From: Pseudomonas sp. A-1
GTDB lineage: Bacteria > Pseudomonadota > Gammaproteobacteria > Pseudomonadales > Pseudomonadaceae
Assembly: GCF_004801855.1 (NCBI RefSeq)
Contig: NZ_SSTC01000003.1
Coordinates: 1 to 64,000 of the forward strand
Direction of reading: 5' to 3'
Length of the DNA: 64,000 nt
The number at the start of each line of letters is the position of its first letter. Positions within the stretch are counted from its first letter, which is position 1. A model generated the notes under the pieces. The model was not told the origin of the DNA. It worked only from the letters and a program-made list of their open reading frames with translations, and made no database searches. The translations under genes were made by a program, and so were the position numbers. Positions 9,928 through 17,465 of the stretch are shown here, piece after piece.

Positions 9928-10995
9928 ATGCTGCGCCCCGCCCTGCTCTCCCTGTCCCTGCTGGCCCTGCTGGCCGGCTGCTCGAACGGCGAGCCGCCCA
10001 AGCCGAAGGCCGAGCCCTTCGCCGCCGCCAGCGCCGCGCTCACCGACGGCGTGCTGCTGCCCGCCTACACCCGCTGGACCGACAGCGACCGCCAGCTGGC
10101 CGACAGCGCCCGCGCCTTCTGCGCCGGCGAGCAGGACCTGGCCGCCGCCCGCCAGGCCTACCTCACCGCCCACGGCGCCTGGGCCGCCCTGCAGCCGCTG
10201 GCCGTCGGCCCGCTCGGCGAGGGCAACCTGGCCTGGCAGGTGCAGTTCTGGCCGGACAAGAAGAACCTGGTGGCCCGCCAGGTCGAAGCCCTGCTCGACA
10301 AGACCCCGCAGCTCAGGCAGGCCGAGCTGGAGAAGGCCAGCGTGGTGGTGCAGGGGCTGAGCGCCTACGAATACCTGCTGTTCGACCAGGGCATCGACCT
10401 CGCCGACCTCGAGCAGAAGCGCCGCTACTGCCCGCTGCTGCTGGCCATCGGCAGCCACCAGCAGGCCCTCTCGGCCCAGGTGCTGGGTAGCTGGCTGGGC
10501 GAACAGGGGCTGGCCGCGCAGCTCAAGAGCTTCCCCAACACCCGCTACGCCGAGGGCCGCGAGGCCGTCGCCGAGCTGCTGCGCGCCCAGGTCGGCGCCC
10601 TCGACGGCCTCAAGCGCAAGCTCAACACCCCGCTGCCGCTCGGCGGCAAGCCGCCGCAGCCCTACCAGGCCGAAGCCTGGCGCAGCGGCGCCTCGCTGGC
10701 GCTGATCGACGCCAGCCTGGCCAGCGCCGAGAGCCTGTGGCGCGAAGGCGTGCGCGGCCTGCTGGGCAAGGAGCAGGCAGACCTGGCCACCCGCATCGAC
10801 GCCGCCTACCACGAGACCCGCCAGCGCATCGCCGCCCTCGGCCAGCCGCTCGGCGTACTGCTCGCCGACGAGGCCGGCCGCGCCAGCCTCGGCCAGCTGT
10901 ACGACAGCCTCGGCACCCTGCACCGTCTGCACGAGGCCGAGCTGGCCAAGGCGCTGGGCATCCAGCTGGGCTTCAACGCCCACGACGGCGACTGA
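9928..10995 (+). CDS. Second imelysin-family lipoprotein
   Basis: This 355-residue exported lipoprotein has a signal peptide ending LLAGC. The family resemblance shows in VVQGLSAYEYLLFDQG, which aligns with the GYHAIEFLLWGQ region of the upstream imelysin. The histidine of the GxHxxE signature is replaced here, leaving the glutamate. It belongs to the shorter imelysin subfamily commonly found beside the dihaem protein. Start ATG 9928 follows TAAGGA. It lies directly between the dihaem gene and the DUF1513 gene in one transcription unit. Metal binding must differ from IcmP given the altered motif. Probably periplasmic, involved in iron handling. Confidence 0.85.
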   Translation: MLRPALLSLSLLALLAGCSNGEPPKPKAEPFAAASAALTDGVLLPAYTRWTDSDRQLADSARAFCAGEQDLAAARQAYLTAHGAWAALQPLAVGPLGEGNLAWQVQFWPDKKNLVARQVEALLDKTPQLRQAELEKASVVVQGLSAYEYLLFDQGIDLADLEQKRRYCPLLLAIGSHQQALSAQVLGSWLGEQGLAAQLKSFPNTRYAEGREAVAELLRAQVGALDGLKRKLNTPLPLGGKPPQPYQAEAWRSGASLALIDASLASAESLWREGVRGLLGKEQADLATRIDAAYHETRQRIAALGQPLGVLLADEAGRASLGQLYDSLGTLHRLHEAELAKALGIQLGFNAHDGD

Positions 10996-10997
10996 GC

Positions 10998-12095
10998 ATG
11001 CACAGACGCACCTTCCTCGGCCTCGGCGGCGCCCTGCTCGCCGCCTCCGCCCTCGGCGGCTGGACCCTCGGCCGCGGCGCCGGCCAGGCGCCGCTGCTGC
11101 TGTCGGCGCGCAACGACGCCGACGGCCGCCACTACGCGGTCGGCTACCGCCTCGACGGCAGCCGCCAGTTCGCCACCCCGGTCGCCGAGCGCTGCCACGA
11201 CGTGGTACCGCACCCGGCGCTGCCGCTGGCGCTGTTCGTCGGCCGCCGGCCGAGCCGCGACAGCTACCTGATCGACACCCGCGACGGCCGTCTGCTGCAG
11301 ACCGTGGCCACGCCGTCCGACCGGCACTTCCAGGGCCATGCGGTGTTCCACCGCAGCGGACAGTGGCTGTACAGCACCGAGAACGACACCGGCGAGCCGG
11401 GGCGCGGGGTGGTCGGCGTCTGGCGTCTGGACGGCCAGCGCCTGGTGCGCCACGGCGAACTGTCGAGCCACGGCGTCGGCCCGCACCAGCTGCTGTGGCT
11501 GCCCGACGGCGAGACCCTGGTGGTGGCCAACGGCGGCATCCGCACCGAGGCCGACAGCCGCGCGGCGATGAACCTCGACGCCATGGAGCCGAGCCTGGTG
11601 CTGCTGCGCCGCGACGGCACGCTGCTCAGCAAGGAGCAGCTGCCCGAGTCGATGAACAGCGTGCGCCACCTGGCGGTGGCCAGCGACGGCACCGTGGTCA
11701 GCGGCCAGCAGTACGAGGGCGACCCGGGCGACGCCGTGCCGCTGGTGGCGATCAAGCGTCCCGGCCAGGCCTTCCAGGCGTTCCCGCTCGGCGAGGCGCA
11801 GCGCCTGGCGATGCACCAGTACACCGCCAGCGTGGCGATCCACAGCGGCCTGCGCCTCTTGGCGATCACCGCGCCGCGCGGCAACCGGGTGTTCATCTGG
11901 GATCTGGACAGCGCCGAACTGCGCCTGGATGCGCCGCTGCCCGACTGCGCCGGCGTCGCCGCCTGCGCCGAGGGCTTCGTGGTCAGCTCAGGGCAGGGCC
12001 GCTGCCGCCTGTACGACTGCCGCCAGGCGGACATCGCCATGCAGGCACTGCAGCTGCCGGCCGGGCTGTGGGACAACCACCTGCGCCTGGCCTGA
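10998..12095 (+). CDS. DUF1513 protein with Tat-type signal
   Basis: This 365-residue protein starts with MHRRTFLGLGGALLAASA, a twin-arginine signal, so export of a folded protein by Tat is likely. The body looks like a beta-propeller: repeated short blades such as WLYSTENDTGEPGRGVVGVW, LLWLPDGETLVVANGGI and RVFIWDLDSAELRL, with conserved GHAVFHRSG and GVGPHQL stretches. The ATG is two bases after the stop of the second imelysin. In other proteobacteria DUF1513 genes also sit with imelysin and DHOR genes, so the four are likely one system. The function is not known; a periplasmic binding or scaffold role is plausible. Confidence 0.85.
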   Translation: MHRRTFLGLGGALLAASALGGWTLGRGAGQAPLLLSARNDADGRHYAVGYRLDGSRQFATPVAERCHDVVPHPALPLALFVGRRPSRDSYLIDTRDGRLLQTVATPSDRHFQGHAVFHRSGQWLYSTENDTGEPGRGVVGVWRLDGQRLVRHGELSSHGVGPHQLLWLPDGETLVVANGGIRTEADSRAAMNLDAMEPSLVLLRRDGTLLSKEQLPESMNSVRHLAVASDGTVVSGQQYEGDPGDAVPLVAIKRPGQAFQAFPLGEAQRLAMHQYTASVAIHSGLRLLAITAPRGNRVFIWDLDSAELRLDAPLPDCAGVAACAEGFVVSSGQGRCRLYDCRQADIAMQALQLPAGLWDNHLRLA

Positions 12096-12142
12096 GCCAG
12101 GGCGCGGGTTGCCCACCGCCCAGCCCGGGCCGCCCGGCCGAT

Positions 12143-12370
12143 TCAGCCGCGCATGCCCTGCACGATCTGGTAGAGCATCAGCAGCCCCTGCGGATCGGTA
12201 CTGCTCCGTGCCCGCTGTCGCTCGCTCGGAATGCTGTGGGCGAGCGGCTGCTGGGCCAGCTGGCTGCTGCGGATCACTGTCACGCCCGGATTCCACCAGC
12301 TGGCCGCGGCCTGCGCGACCACTCCGAACGCCGCCACCAGGAAAAGGCCGCGAACCACATACGGTTTCAT
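12143..12370 (-). CDS. Small predicted secreted protein, 75 aa
   Basis: The start ATG 12368-12370 is preceded by AGGAGG eight bases away, a near-ideal ribosome binding site that favours it over an in-frame GTG nine bases upstream. Residues 1-23 form a signal peptide (KPYVVRGLFLVAAFGVVAQAAA). The mature part is about 50 residues, starting SWWNPGVTVI, with no cysteines and a C-terminal hydrophobic patch (GLLMLYQIVQGMRG). It is the last gene downstream of the ArnT-like gene and may be carried on the same transcript. I do not recognise a family. The strong Shine-Dalgarno sequence and clear signal peptide make it a credible gene. Confidence 0.65.
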   Translation of the reverse strand: MKPYVVRGLFLVAAFGVVAQAAASWWNPGVTVIRSSQLAQQPLAHSIPSERQRARSSTDPQGLLMLYQIVQGMRG

Positions 12371-12464
12371 CTTGGTCACCTCCTGACATCCTCACCGGAG
12401 ATACACAGATAACCGTAGCCGAGGCCATTCCCCTCCCGGATCAGCTGCGACGAATGGCGGCCGG

Positions 12465-13988
12465 TCATGGCAGCGGCCGGCGCCAGGCGAAGCGATAGGC
12501 CTTGGCCGGCTGCGAGCTCCGGCACTGGCCGTTGTCCGCCGCGGCACCCACCAGGTACCAGACCTCCCGCGAGGTCTCGCCCAGCTGGCGGGCCTGCTCC
12601 GGATCGAAGCAGCGCGCCAGCTCCGTGGAGGGAATCAGCGCGAAGGCCTGCGGATGGCCGCGCAGCCACTCGGCCGCCCGATCCACCGACTCCGGCCGGG
12701 CGAAGCCGAAATGCACGATCGGCTGGCGCGCATACAGCCAGTGGCCCTCGCGCCAGGTGGTCAGCACCAGATCGGCGCCGCCGCTCAGCTCGGCCGCCTG
12801 GGCCATGATCGCGTCGTGGGGATTGGCGCCCTCCTTGAGCGGCTCGATCCAGCCGCGGGCGAACCACAGGGCGAACCACACCAGCGCGAGGCCGACGAAG
12901 ACCTGGCGCCCACGCGGCCGCCGGGCGAACCAGCGGCGCAGCAGCCAGGGCACCAGCGGGGCGACCAGCAGCACCAGCCCCGGCAGCGCCGGATAGATGT
13001 ACAGCTTGCGCTTGCCGCTGCTCAGCGAGAAGAACAGCAGGACCAGCACCACCCAGCCGAGCAGCACCAGCACCCGGCCGTCGCGCTTGGCCAGCTGGCG
13101 GCGCCAGGCCGGCACCAGCCACGGCAGGGCGAGGAACATCGGCAGCCAGTACTTGGGAATCACCTCGGCGAAGAAGTACCAGAACGGCTCGCGGTGGTGC
13201 CAGGCGTCGGCGTAGCGCTTGGCGGTCTGCTTGAGGAGGATCTCCTGCACATAGGCGACGCTCTCGGCATTGCCCTGCAGCGCGACCATCACCAGCAGCG
13301 GCAGCAGCCAGACCGCGATGGCCGCCAGCATCGCTGCCAGGCCCAGCCACCAGCGCCGCCCCTGTCCCGGCATCGCCACCACGCCCGTCCAGCCCCGGCG
13401 CGCGGCGTAGAAATAGGGGATCAGCAGCAGGATCGGCAGGAAGCCGACGCCCTTGCTGATGATGCCGAACCCCATCGCCGCGCAGCCCAGGTAGAACCAG
13501 CCCCAGGCCGGCCCCAGCAGCAGGTGGCGGAGCAGGCCGTAGACGCCGAGGATGATCCACAGGCAGAGGAAGCCGTCGATCTGCCCGGCGCGCAGGATGC
13601 TGTGGGTCTGGTAGGTGGCGAGGAACAGCAGCGCGGCGATCACGCCGATGCGCGGATTCCACAGCCGCCGCCCCAGGTCGTACAGGCACAGGGTGGCCAC
13701 CGCGCCGGCCAGCAGCGCCGGCAGGAACAGCGCCAGGATGGGCGCATCGGTGAGCCGGACGAACAGCGCCACCGCCCACATGAACAGCGGCGGCTTGTCC
13801 GGATAGATTTCCGCCGCGCGGTGCGGGATGAACCAGGAACCGCTCTGCAGCATCTCCATGGCGACGCCGAGGAAGCGCTCCTCGTCGACATTGAGCGGCT
13901 GGCGCAGGCCCAGACCGGCGCCGAGCATGAGCAGCGCCAGGGCCAGCAGCCACAGCGGGGCGCGCCGCGGCGAGATCGGCAGACGCAT
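12465..13988 (-). CDS. ArnT-like glycosyltransferase (PMT/GT83 family)
   Basis: This 507-residue inner-membrane protein has about 12 hydrophobic segments. The first periplasmic loop carries the catalytic-type LNVDEERF (D35-E36) and YPDKPPLFMWAVALF, both diagnostic of ArnT-like lipid A sugar transferases. These enzymes take a sugar from undecaprenyl phosphate at the periplasmic face and attach it to lipid A or core. The gene is last in the ugd/epimerase/GT2/LAB_N run, four bases after the LAB_N stop. With UDP-glucuronate epimerase present and no arnA/arnB/arnD nearby, the donor is more likely a galacturonic acid carrier lipid than aminoarabinose. That is inference. ArnT-family membership is clear. 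Confidence 0.87.
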   Translation of the reverse strand: MRLPISPRRAPLWLLALALLMLGAGLGLRQPLNVDEERFLGVAMEMLQSGSWFIPHRAAEIYPDKPPLFMWAVALFVRLTDAPILALFLPALLAGAVATLCLYDLGRRLWNPRIGVIAALLFLATYQTHSILRAGQIDGFLCLWIILGVYGLLRHLLLGPAWGWFYLGCAAMGFGIISKGVGFLPILLLIPYFYAARRGWTGVVAMPGQGRRWWLGLAAMLAAIAVWLLPLLVMVALQGNAESVAYVQEILLKQTAKRYADAWHHREPFWYFFAEVIPKYWLPMFLALPWLVPAWRRQLAKRDGRVLVLLGWVVLVLLFFSLSSGKRKLYIYPALPGLVLLVAPLVPWLLRRWFARRPRGRQVFVGLALVWFALWFARGWIEPLKEGANPHDAIMAQAAELSGGADLVLTTWREGHWLYARQPIVHFGFARPESVDRAAEWLRGHPQAFALIPSTELARCFDPEQARQLGETSREVWYLVGAAADNGQCRSSQPAKAYRFAWRRPLP

Positions 13989-13992
13989 CGGC

Positions 13993-14271
13993 TCAGTCCC
14001 CCTTTTCCTTGTCCTTGTGCCGCGCGATCAGCTGCAGGTTGCGCAGGTAGACGACGAAGCCGAACGACTGGCCGAGGATGAACACCGGGTCCTCGCGGTA
14101 GATGGCATAGGCCAGCAACAGCGCGCTGCCGACGATGCTCAGGTACCAGAAACCGACCGGAATGATGCTGCGCTTCTTGTACTCGCTGTACAGCCACTGC
14201 AGGGCGAAGCGGCCGGTGAAGGCCAGCTGGCCGGCGAAGCCGACCACCAGCCAGAGAGTCTCACGCCCCAT
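13993..14271 (-). CDS. LAB_N domain small membrane protein
   Basis: This 92-residue protein has three hydrophobic helices. It is a stand-alone lipid-A-disaccharide-synthase N-terminal (LAB_N) domain: LWLVVGFAGQLAFTGRFALQW, then KKRSIIPVGFWYLSIVGSALLLAYAIYR, then DPVFILGQSFGFVVYLRNLQ. It is not LpxB and has no glycosyltransferase domain. The ATG is one base after the GT2 stop, so expression is coupled. LAB_N is related to the PQ-loop/SemiSWEET fold, in which three-helix proteins dimerise into transporters. Placed between a carrier-lipid glycosyltransferase and an ArnT-like enzyme, it fills the slot of the ArnEF flippase, which is absent here. A flippase or accessory role is my hypothesis. Confidence 0.85.
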   Translation of the reverse strand: MGRETLWLVVGFAGQLAFTGRFALQWLYSEYKKRSIIPVGFWYLSIVGSALLLAYAIYREDPVFILGQSFGFVVYLRNLQLIARHKDKEKGD

Positions 14272-14272
14272 G

Positions 14273-15055
14273 TCAGCCCTCGACCTCGTGCGCCGCCAGA
14301 TCCAGGCGGGTGCGCCGGATCAGCCACCACACGCCGAACAGGTCGAGGATGCCGACCAGCGCGCGATCCAGGTTGCCGTACTTGGAGACGCCGGCGCCGC
14401 GCGGACGGTGATTGACCGGATGGACGATCATCCGCCCGTTGTGGCGCTTGATCAGCGCCGGGATGAAGCGGTGCATGTGGTCGAAATAGGGCAGCTGCAG
14501 GAAGGCGGCGCGCTCGATCACCTTGATGCCGCAGCCGGTGTCCGGCGTCTCGTCGCGCAGCAGGCGGCTGCGCAGGCGGTTGGCGAAGCGCGAGGCCCAG
14601 CGCTTGCTGGCGGTGTCGCGGCGGTTGACGCGGTGGCCGGCGACCAGCTTGACCGCATCGGCATGCCCCTCGGTGCCGCGCACCAGCGCCAGCATGCCGG
14701 GCAGGTCGGCCGGATCGTTCTGCCCGTCGCCGTCGAGGGTGGCCAGCCACTGGCCGCGGGCGACCTGGGCGGCGTGGTAGATCGAGGTGCTCTGCCCCAG
14801 CGAGTGGGTGTGGCTGAGGATGCGCAGCTGGTCGAAGCCCTCGCGCTTGAGCGCGCGCAGGGCGGCGGCGGTGCTGTCGGTGCTGCCGTCGTCCACCACG
14901 ATCACCTCGTAGGCTTCGTCGGCCAGCGCGGCGCGCACCTCGCCGAGCAGGCTCGGCAGGTTGTCGGCCTCGTTCTTGGCCGGGATCACCACGGAAACGT
15001 AGATGTCGCCGGACGCGGCGGTGCCGGCCGGGTTGGAAATGGTCTGTTGGGTCAT
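14273..15055 (-). CDS. GT2 polyprenyl-phosphate glycosyltransferase (ArnC/RgtE-like)
   Basis: This 260-residue family 2 glycosyltransferase resembles ArnC and dolichol-phosphate mannose synthase. It has VSVVIPAKNEADNL, VIVVDDGSTDST (55-62) and the metal-binding LDGDGQNDP (DGD at 108-110). The C-terminus has an amphipathic GILDLFGVWWLIRR stretch but lacks the two transmembrane helices of ArnC. Such enzymes transfer a sugar from a nucleotide donor to undecaprenyl phosphate at the cytoplasmic face. It lies two bases after the UDP-glucuronate epimerase stop. The expected donor is UDP-galacturonate made by the two upstream genes, as for rhizobial RgtE. The donor is inferred from context. Confidence 0.87.
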   Translation of the reverse strand: MTQQTISNPAGTAASGDIYVSVVIPAKNEADNLPSLLGEVRAALADEAYEVIVVDDGSTDSTAAALRALKREGFDQLRILSHTHSLGQSTSIYHAAQVARGQWLATLDGDGQNDPADLPGMLALVRGTEGHADAVKLVAGHRVNRRDTASKRWASRFANRLRSRLLRDETPDTGCGIKVIERAAFLQLPYFDHMHRFIPALIKRHNGRMIVHPVNHRPRGAGVSKYGNLDRALVGILDLFGVWWLIRRTRLDLAAHEVEG

Positions 15056-15057
15056 TG

Positions 15058-16023
15058 TTATACCGCGTAGTAATCCCGATACCAGTTGACGAAGTGGCTC
15101 ACGCCGCTCTGCAGCGTGGTTGCCGGACGGAAGTCGATCAGTTCGGCCAGCTCGTCGACATCCGCCCAGGTGCGCAGCACGTCGCCGGGCTGCAGGGGCA
15201 GGAAGTTCTTCTGCGCCTCGACGCCGAGGGCGGCCTCGAGACACTCGACGAAGTCGAGCAGGCGCACCGGCTCGCCGCGGCCGATGTTGTACACCTTGCT
15301 CGGCACCGCGCCGGCCGGCGGCAGGGCCTGCAGGCGCAGGATGCCCTCGACGATGTCGTCGATGTAGGTGAAGTCGCGCGACATCTGCCCGTCGTTGTAG
15401 ATGTCGATGGGCCGACCATGGAGGATGGCGTCGGTGAACTTGAACAGCGCCATGTCCGGGCGGCCCCAGGGGCCGTAGACGGTGAAGAAGCGCAGGCCGG
15501 TGGCGCGCACGCCGTACAGGTGCGCGTAGGTGAAGGCCATCAGCTCGTTGGCGCGCTTGCTGGCGGCATACAGCGAGGCCGGCTGCTCCACCGGATCCCG
15601 GGTGGCGAACGGCAGCTTGTCGTTGAGGCCGTACACCGAACTGCTCGAGGCGTAGAGCAGGTGCTCGACCGGAAAATGCCGGCAGGCCTCGAGGATGTTC
15701 AGGTAGCCGCTCAGGTTGGACTCGACGTAGACCTCCGGATGGTCCACCGAATAGCGCACCCCGGCCTGCGCCGCCAGGTGGATGACGCGCTGGAAGCGCT
15801 GTGCCTCGAACAGCGCCAGCAGCCCCGCCTTGTCGACGATGTCCAGCCGCTGGAAGCTGAAGCCGGGCAGCTCCGCCAGGCGGGCGAGGCGCGCTTCCTT
15901 GAGCGCCACGCTGTAGTAGTCGTTGAGATTGTCGATGCCGACCACTTCGTGGCCTTCGGCGCACAGCCGGCGGGCGACATGGAAGCCGATGAACCCGGCG
16001 GCTCCGGTGACCAGGAACTTCAT
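15058..16023 (-). CDS. UDP-glucuronate 4-epimerase (LpsL/CapI-like)
   Basis: This 321-residue short-chain dehydrogenase/reductase-fold epimerase converts UDP-glucuronate to UDP-galacturonate. The N-terminal NAD site is GAAGFIG (7-13). The active site is the YASSSSVYG region with Y152 and K156 of LYAASKRANE. Stretches LRFFTVYGPWGRPDMALFKF, DGQMSRDFTYIDDIVEGI and DHPEVYVESN are highly typical of UDP-glucuronate 4-epimerases rather than GalE. Its ATG overlaps the ugd stop (ATGA), so the two are coupled. Together with ugd it makes a two-step route from UDP-glucose to UDP-galacturonate. I see no sign of ArnA-type decarboxylase or formyltransferase domains. Confidence 0.92.
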   Translation of the reverse strand: MKFLVTGAAGFIGFHVARRLCAEGHEVVGIDNLNDYYSVALKEARLARLAELPGFSFQRLDIVDKAGLLALFEAQRFQRVIHLAAQAGVRYSVDHPEVYVESNLSGYLNILEACRHFPVEHLLYASSSSVYGLNDKLPFATRDPVEQPASLYAASKRANELMAFTYAHLYGVRATGLRFFTVYGPWGRPDMALFKFTDAILHGRPIDIYNDGQMSRDFTYIDDIVEGILRLQALPPAGAVPSKVYNIGRGEPVRLLDFVECLEAALGVEAQKNFLPLQPGDVLRTWADVDELAELIDFRPATTLQSGVSHFVNWYRDYYAV

Positions 16024-17363
16024 GCCGCCCCCTCGACGCTGCAGCCGCGGCCGATGCCGTAGTAGGTGATGCCGGCAGCCGCCAGGGTGGCCGGCTCGAA
16101 CAGGTTGCGGCCGTCGAAGATCACCCGGTCGGCGAGCTTGGCCTTGACCAGTTCCTCGTCCAGCACGCGGAAGTCCTGCCACTCGGTGACGATCAGCAGC
16201 GCATCGGCGCCCTCCAGCGCTTCCTCCTTGCTGGCGGTCAGCCGCAGGTCGTCACGCGCGCCGAACAGGCGCCGCGCCTCGTCCATCGCCTCGGGATCGA
16301 AGGCCTGTACCTGCGCGCCGGCCTGCCACAGCGCGGCGAGCAGCTCGCGGCTGGGGGCATCGCGCATGTCGTCGGTGTTGGGCTTGAACGCCAGGCCCCA
16401 CAGGGCGAAGGTCCTGCCGCGCAGGTTGCCGCCGTAGTGGGCGCTGACCTTCTCGAACAGCCGCTGCTTCTGCGCGGCGTTGACCGCCTCGACCGCCTGC
16501 AGCAGGCGCGGCTGGTAACCCAGGCCCTGGGCGATCTGCTGCAGGGCCTGGATGTCCTTGGGGAAGCACGAGCCGCCGAAGCCGCAGCCGGCGTAGATGA
16601 AGTCGTAGCCGATGCGCGAGTCCGAGCCGATGCCGCGGCGCACCATCTCGATGTCGGCGCCCAGGCGTTCGGCCAGGTTGGCGATCTCGTTGATGAAGGA
16701 GATCTTGGTCGCCAGCATGCAGTTGGCGGCGTACTTGGTCAGCTCGGCGCTGCGTGCGTCCATGACCATGATCTTCTCGTGGTTGCGGCTGAACGGCTGG
16801 TACAGCTCGCGCAGCACGGCGACCAGCTCGGGGCTGTCGGTGCCGATGATGATCCGCTCCGGACGCATGCAGTCGTCCACCGCGCAGCCTTCCTTGAGGA
16901 ACTCGGGATTGGAGGCGACCCGGAAGTCATCGGCCCACGGCTTGCCCGCCGCGGCCTCGCGCAGGTGCGCGGCGATGCGGTCGACGGTGCCCACCGGCGA
17001 GGTGGACTTGTTGACGATCAGCTTGGCCTGCTCGCTGTGCGCGGCGATGCTGTCGACCACCGCGAACACCTGGCGCAGGTCGGCGCTGCCGTCCGCCAGC
17101 GGCGGGGTGCCGACGGCGATGAAGATCAGCCGGGCGAAGCGCACGGCCCGCTCGGCGTCGACGGTGAACTGCAGGCGGCCGGCGGCCAGGTTCTTGGTGA
17201 TCAGCGAGGCCAGCCCGGGTTCGTAGATCGGCGACTGCCCGGCGTTGAGACGCTCGATGCGCGCCGCGTCGATATCCACGCAGCAGACCGAGTGCCCCAC
17301 TTCCGCCAGGCATACCGCCTGGGTCAGTCCCACATACCCCGTACCGAAAACCGTGACTTTCAT
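16020..17363 (-). CDS. ugd: UDP-glucose 6-dehydrogenase
   Basis: This 447-residue cytoplasmic enzyme oxidises UDP-glucose to UDP-glucuronate with two NAD+. The NAD site is VFGTGYVGL (5-13) and the catalytic cysteine is C266 in GFGGSCFPKD. TSPVGT, SNPEFLKEG and LAFKPNTDDMRDAPS are all family signatures, and the length is typical. It leads into the epimerase with a 4-base ATGA overlap and starts the tight part of the operon. The 102-base gap to the methyltransferase-like gene upstream shows no convincing promoter or T-tracted terminator, only a 6-bp CGACCC/GGGTCG hairpin. Read-through from the ColR-box promoter further upstream is therefore likely. Confidence 0.95.
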   Translation of the reverse strand: MKVTVFGTGYVGLTQAVCLAEVGHSVCCVDIDAARIERLNAGQSPIYEPGLASLITKNLAAGRLQFTVDAERAVRFARLIFIAVGTPPLADGSADLRQVFAVVDSIAAHSEQAKLIVNKSTSPVGTVDRIAAHLREAAAGKPWADDFRVASNPEFLKEGCAVDDCMRPERIIIGTDSPELVAVLRELYQPFSRNHEKIMVMDARSAELTKYAANCMLATKISFINEIANLAERLGADIEMVRRGIGSDSRIGYDFIYAGCGFGGSCFPKDIQALQQIAQGLGYQPRLLQAVEAVNAAQKQRLFEKVSAHYGGNLRGRTFALWGLAFKPNTDDMRDAPSRELLAALWQAGAQVQAFDPEAMDEARRLFGARDDLRLTASKEEALEGADALLIVTEWQDFRVLDEELVKAKLADRVIFDGRNLFEPATLAAAGITYYGIGRGCSVEGAA

Positions 17364-17465
17364 GGATGTCTCACACCGTAACGGAAACTGCGACCCTCGG
17401 GTCGTCGATCGGCAAGCAGGAGAGCCGGGGGCACTGGCCGCGCGAGCACTCCGCTCATGTTCTAA

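Noticed and set aside
13993-14271. LAB_N gene as a truncated lpxB
   Set aside because: It is a complete small gene with its own start and coupling, and the LpxB glycosyltransferase domain is not expected here.
12465-17363. Labelling the operon as an arn (aminoarabinose) cluster
   Set aside because: The aminoarabinose-specific genes arnA, arnB and arnD are absent and a UDP-glucuronate 4-epimerase is present instead.
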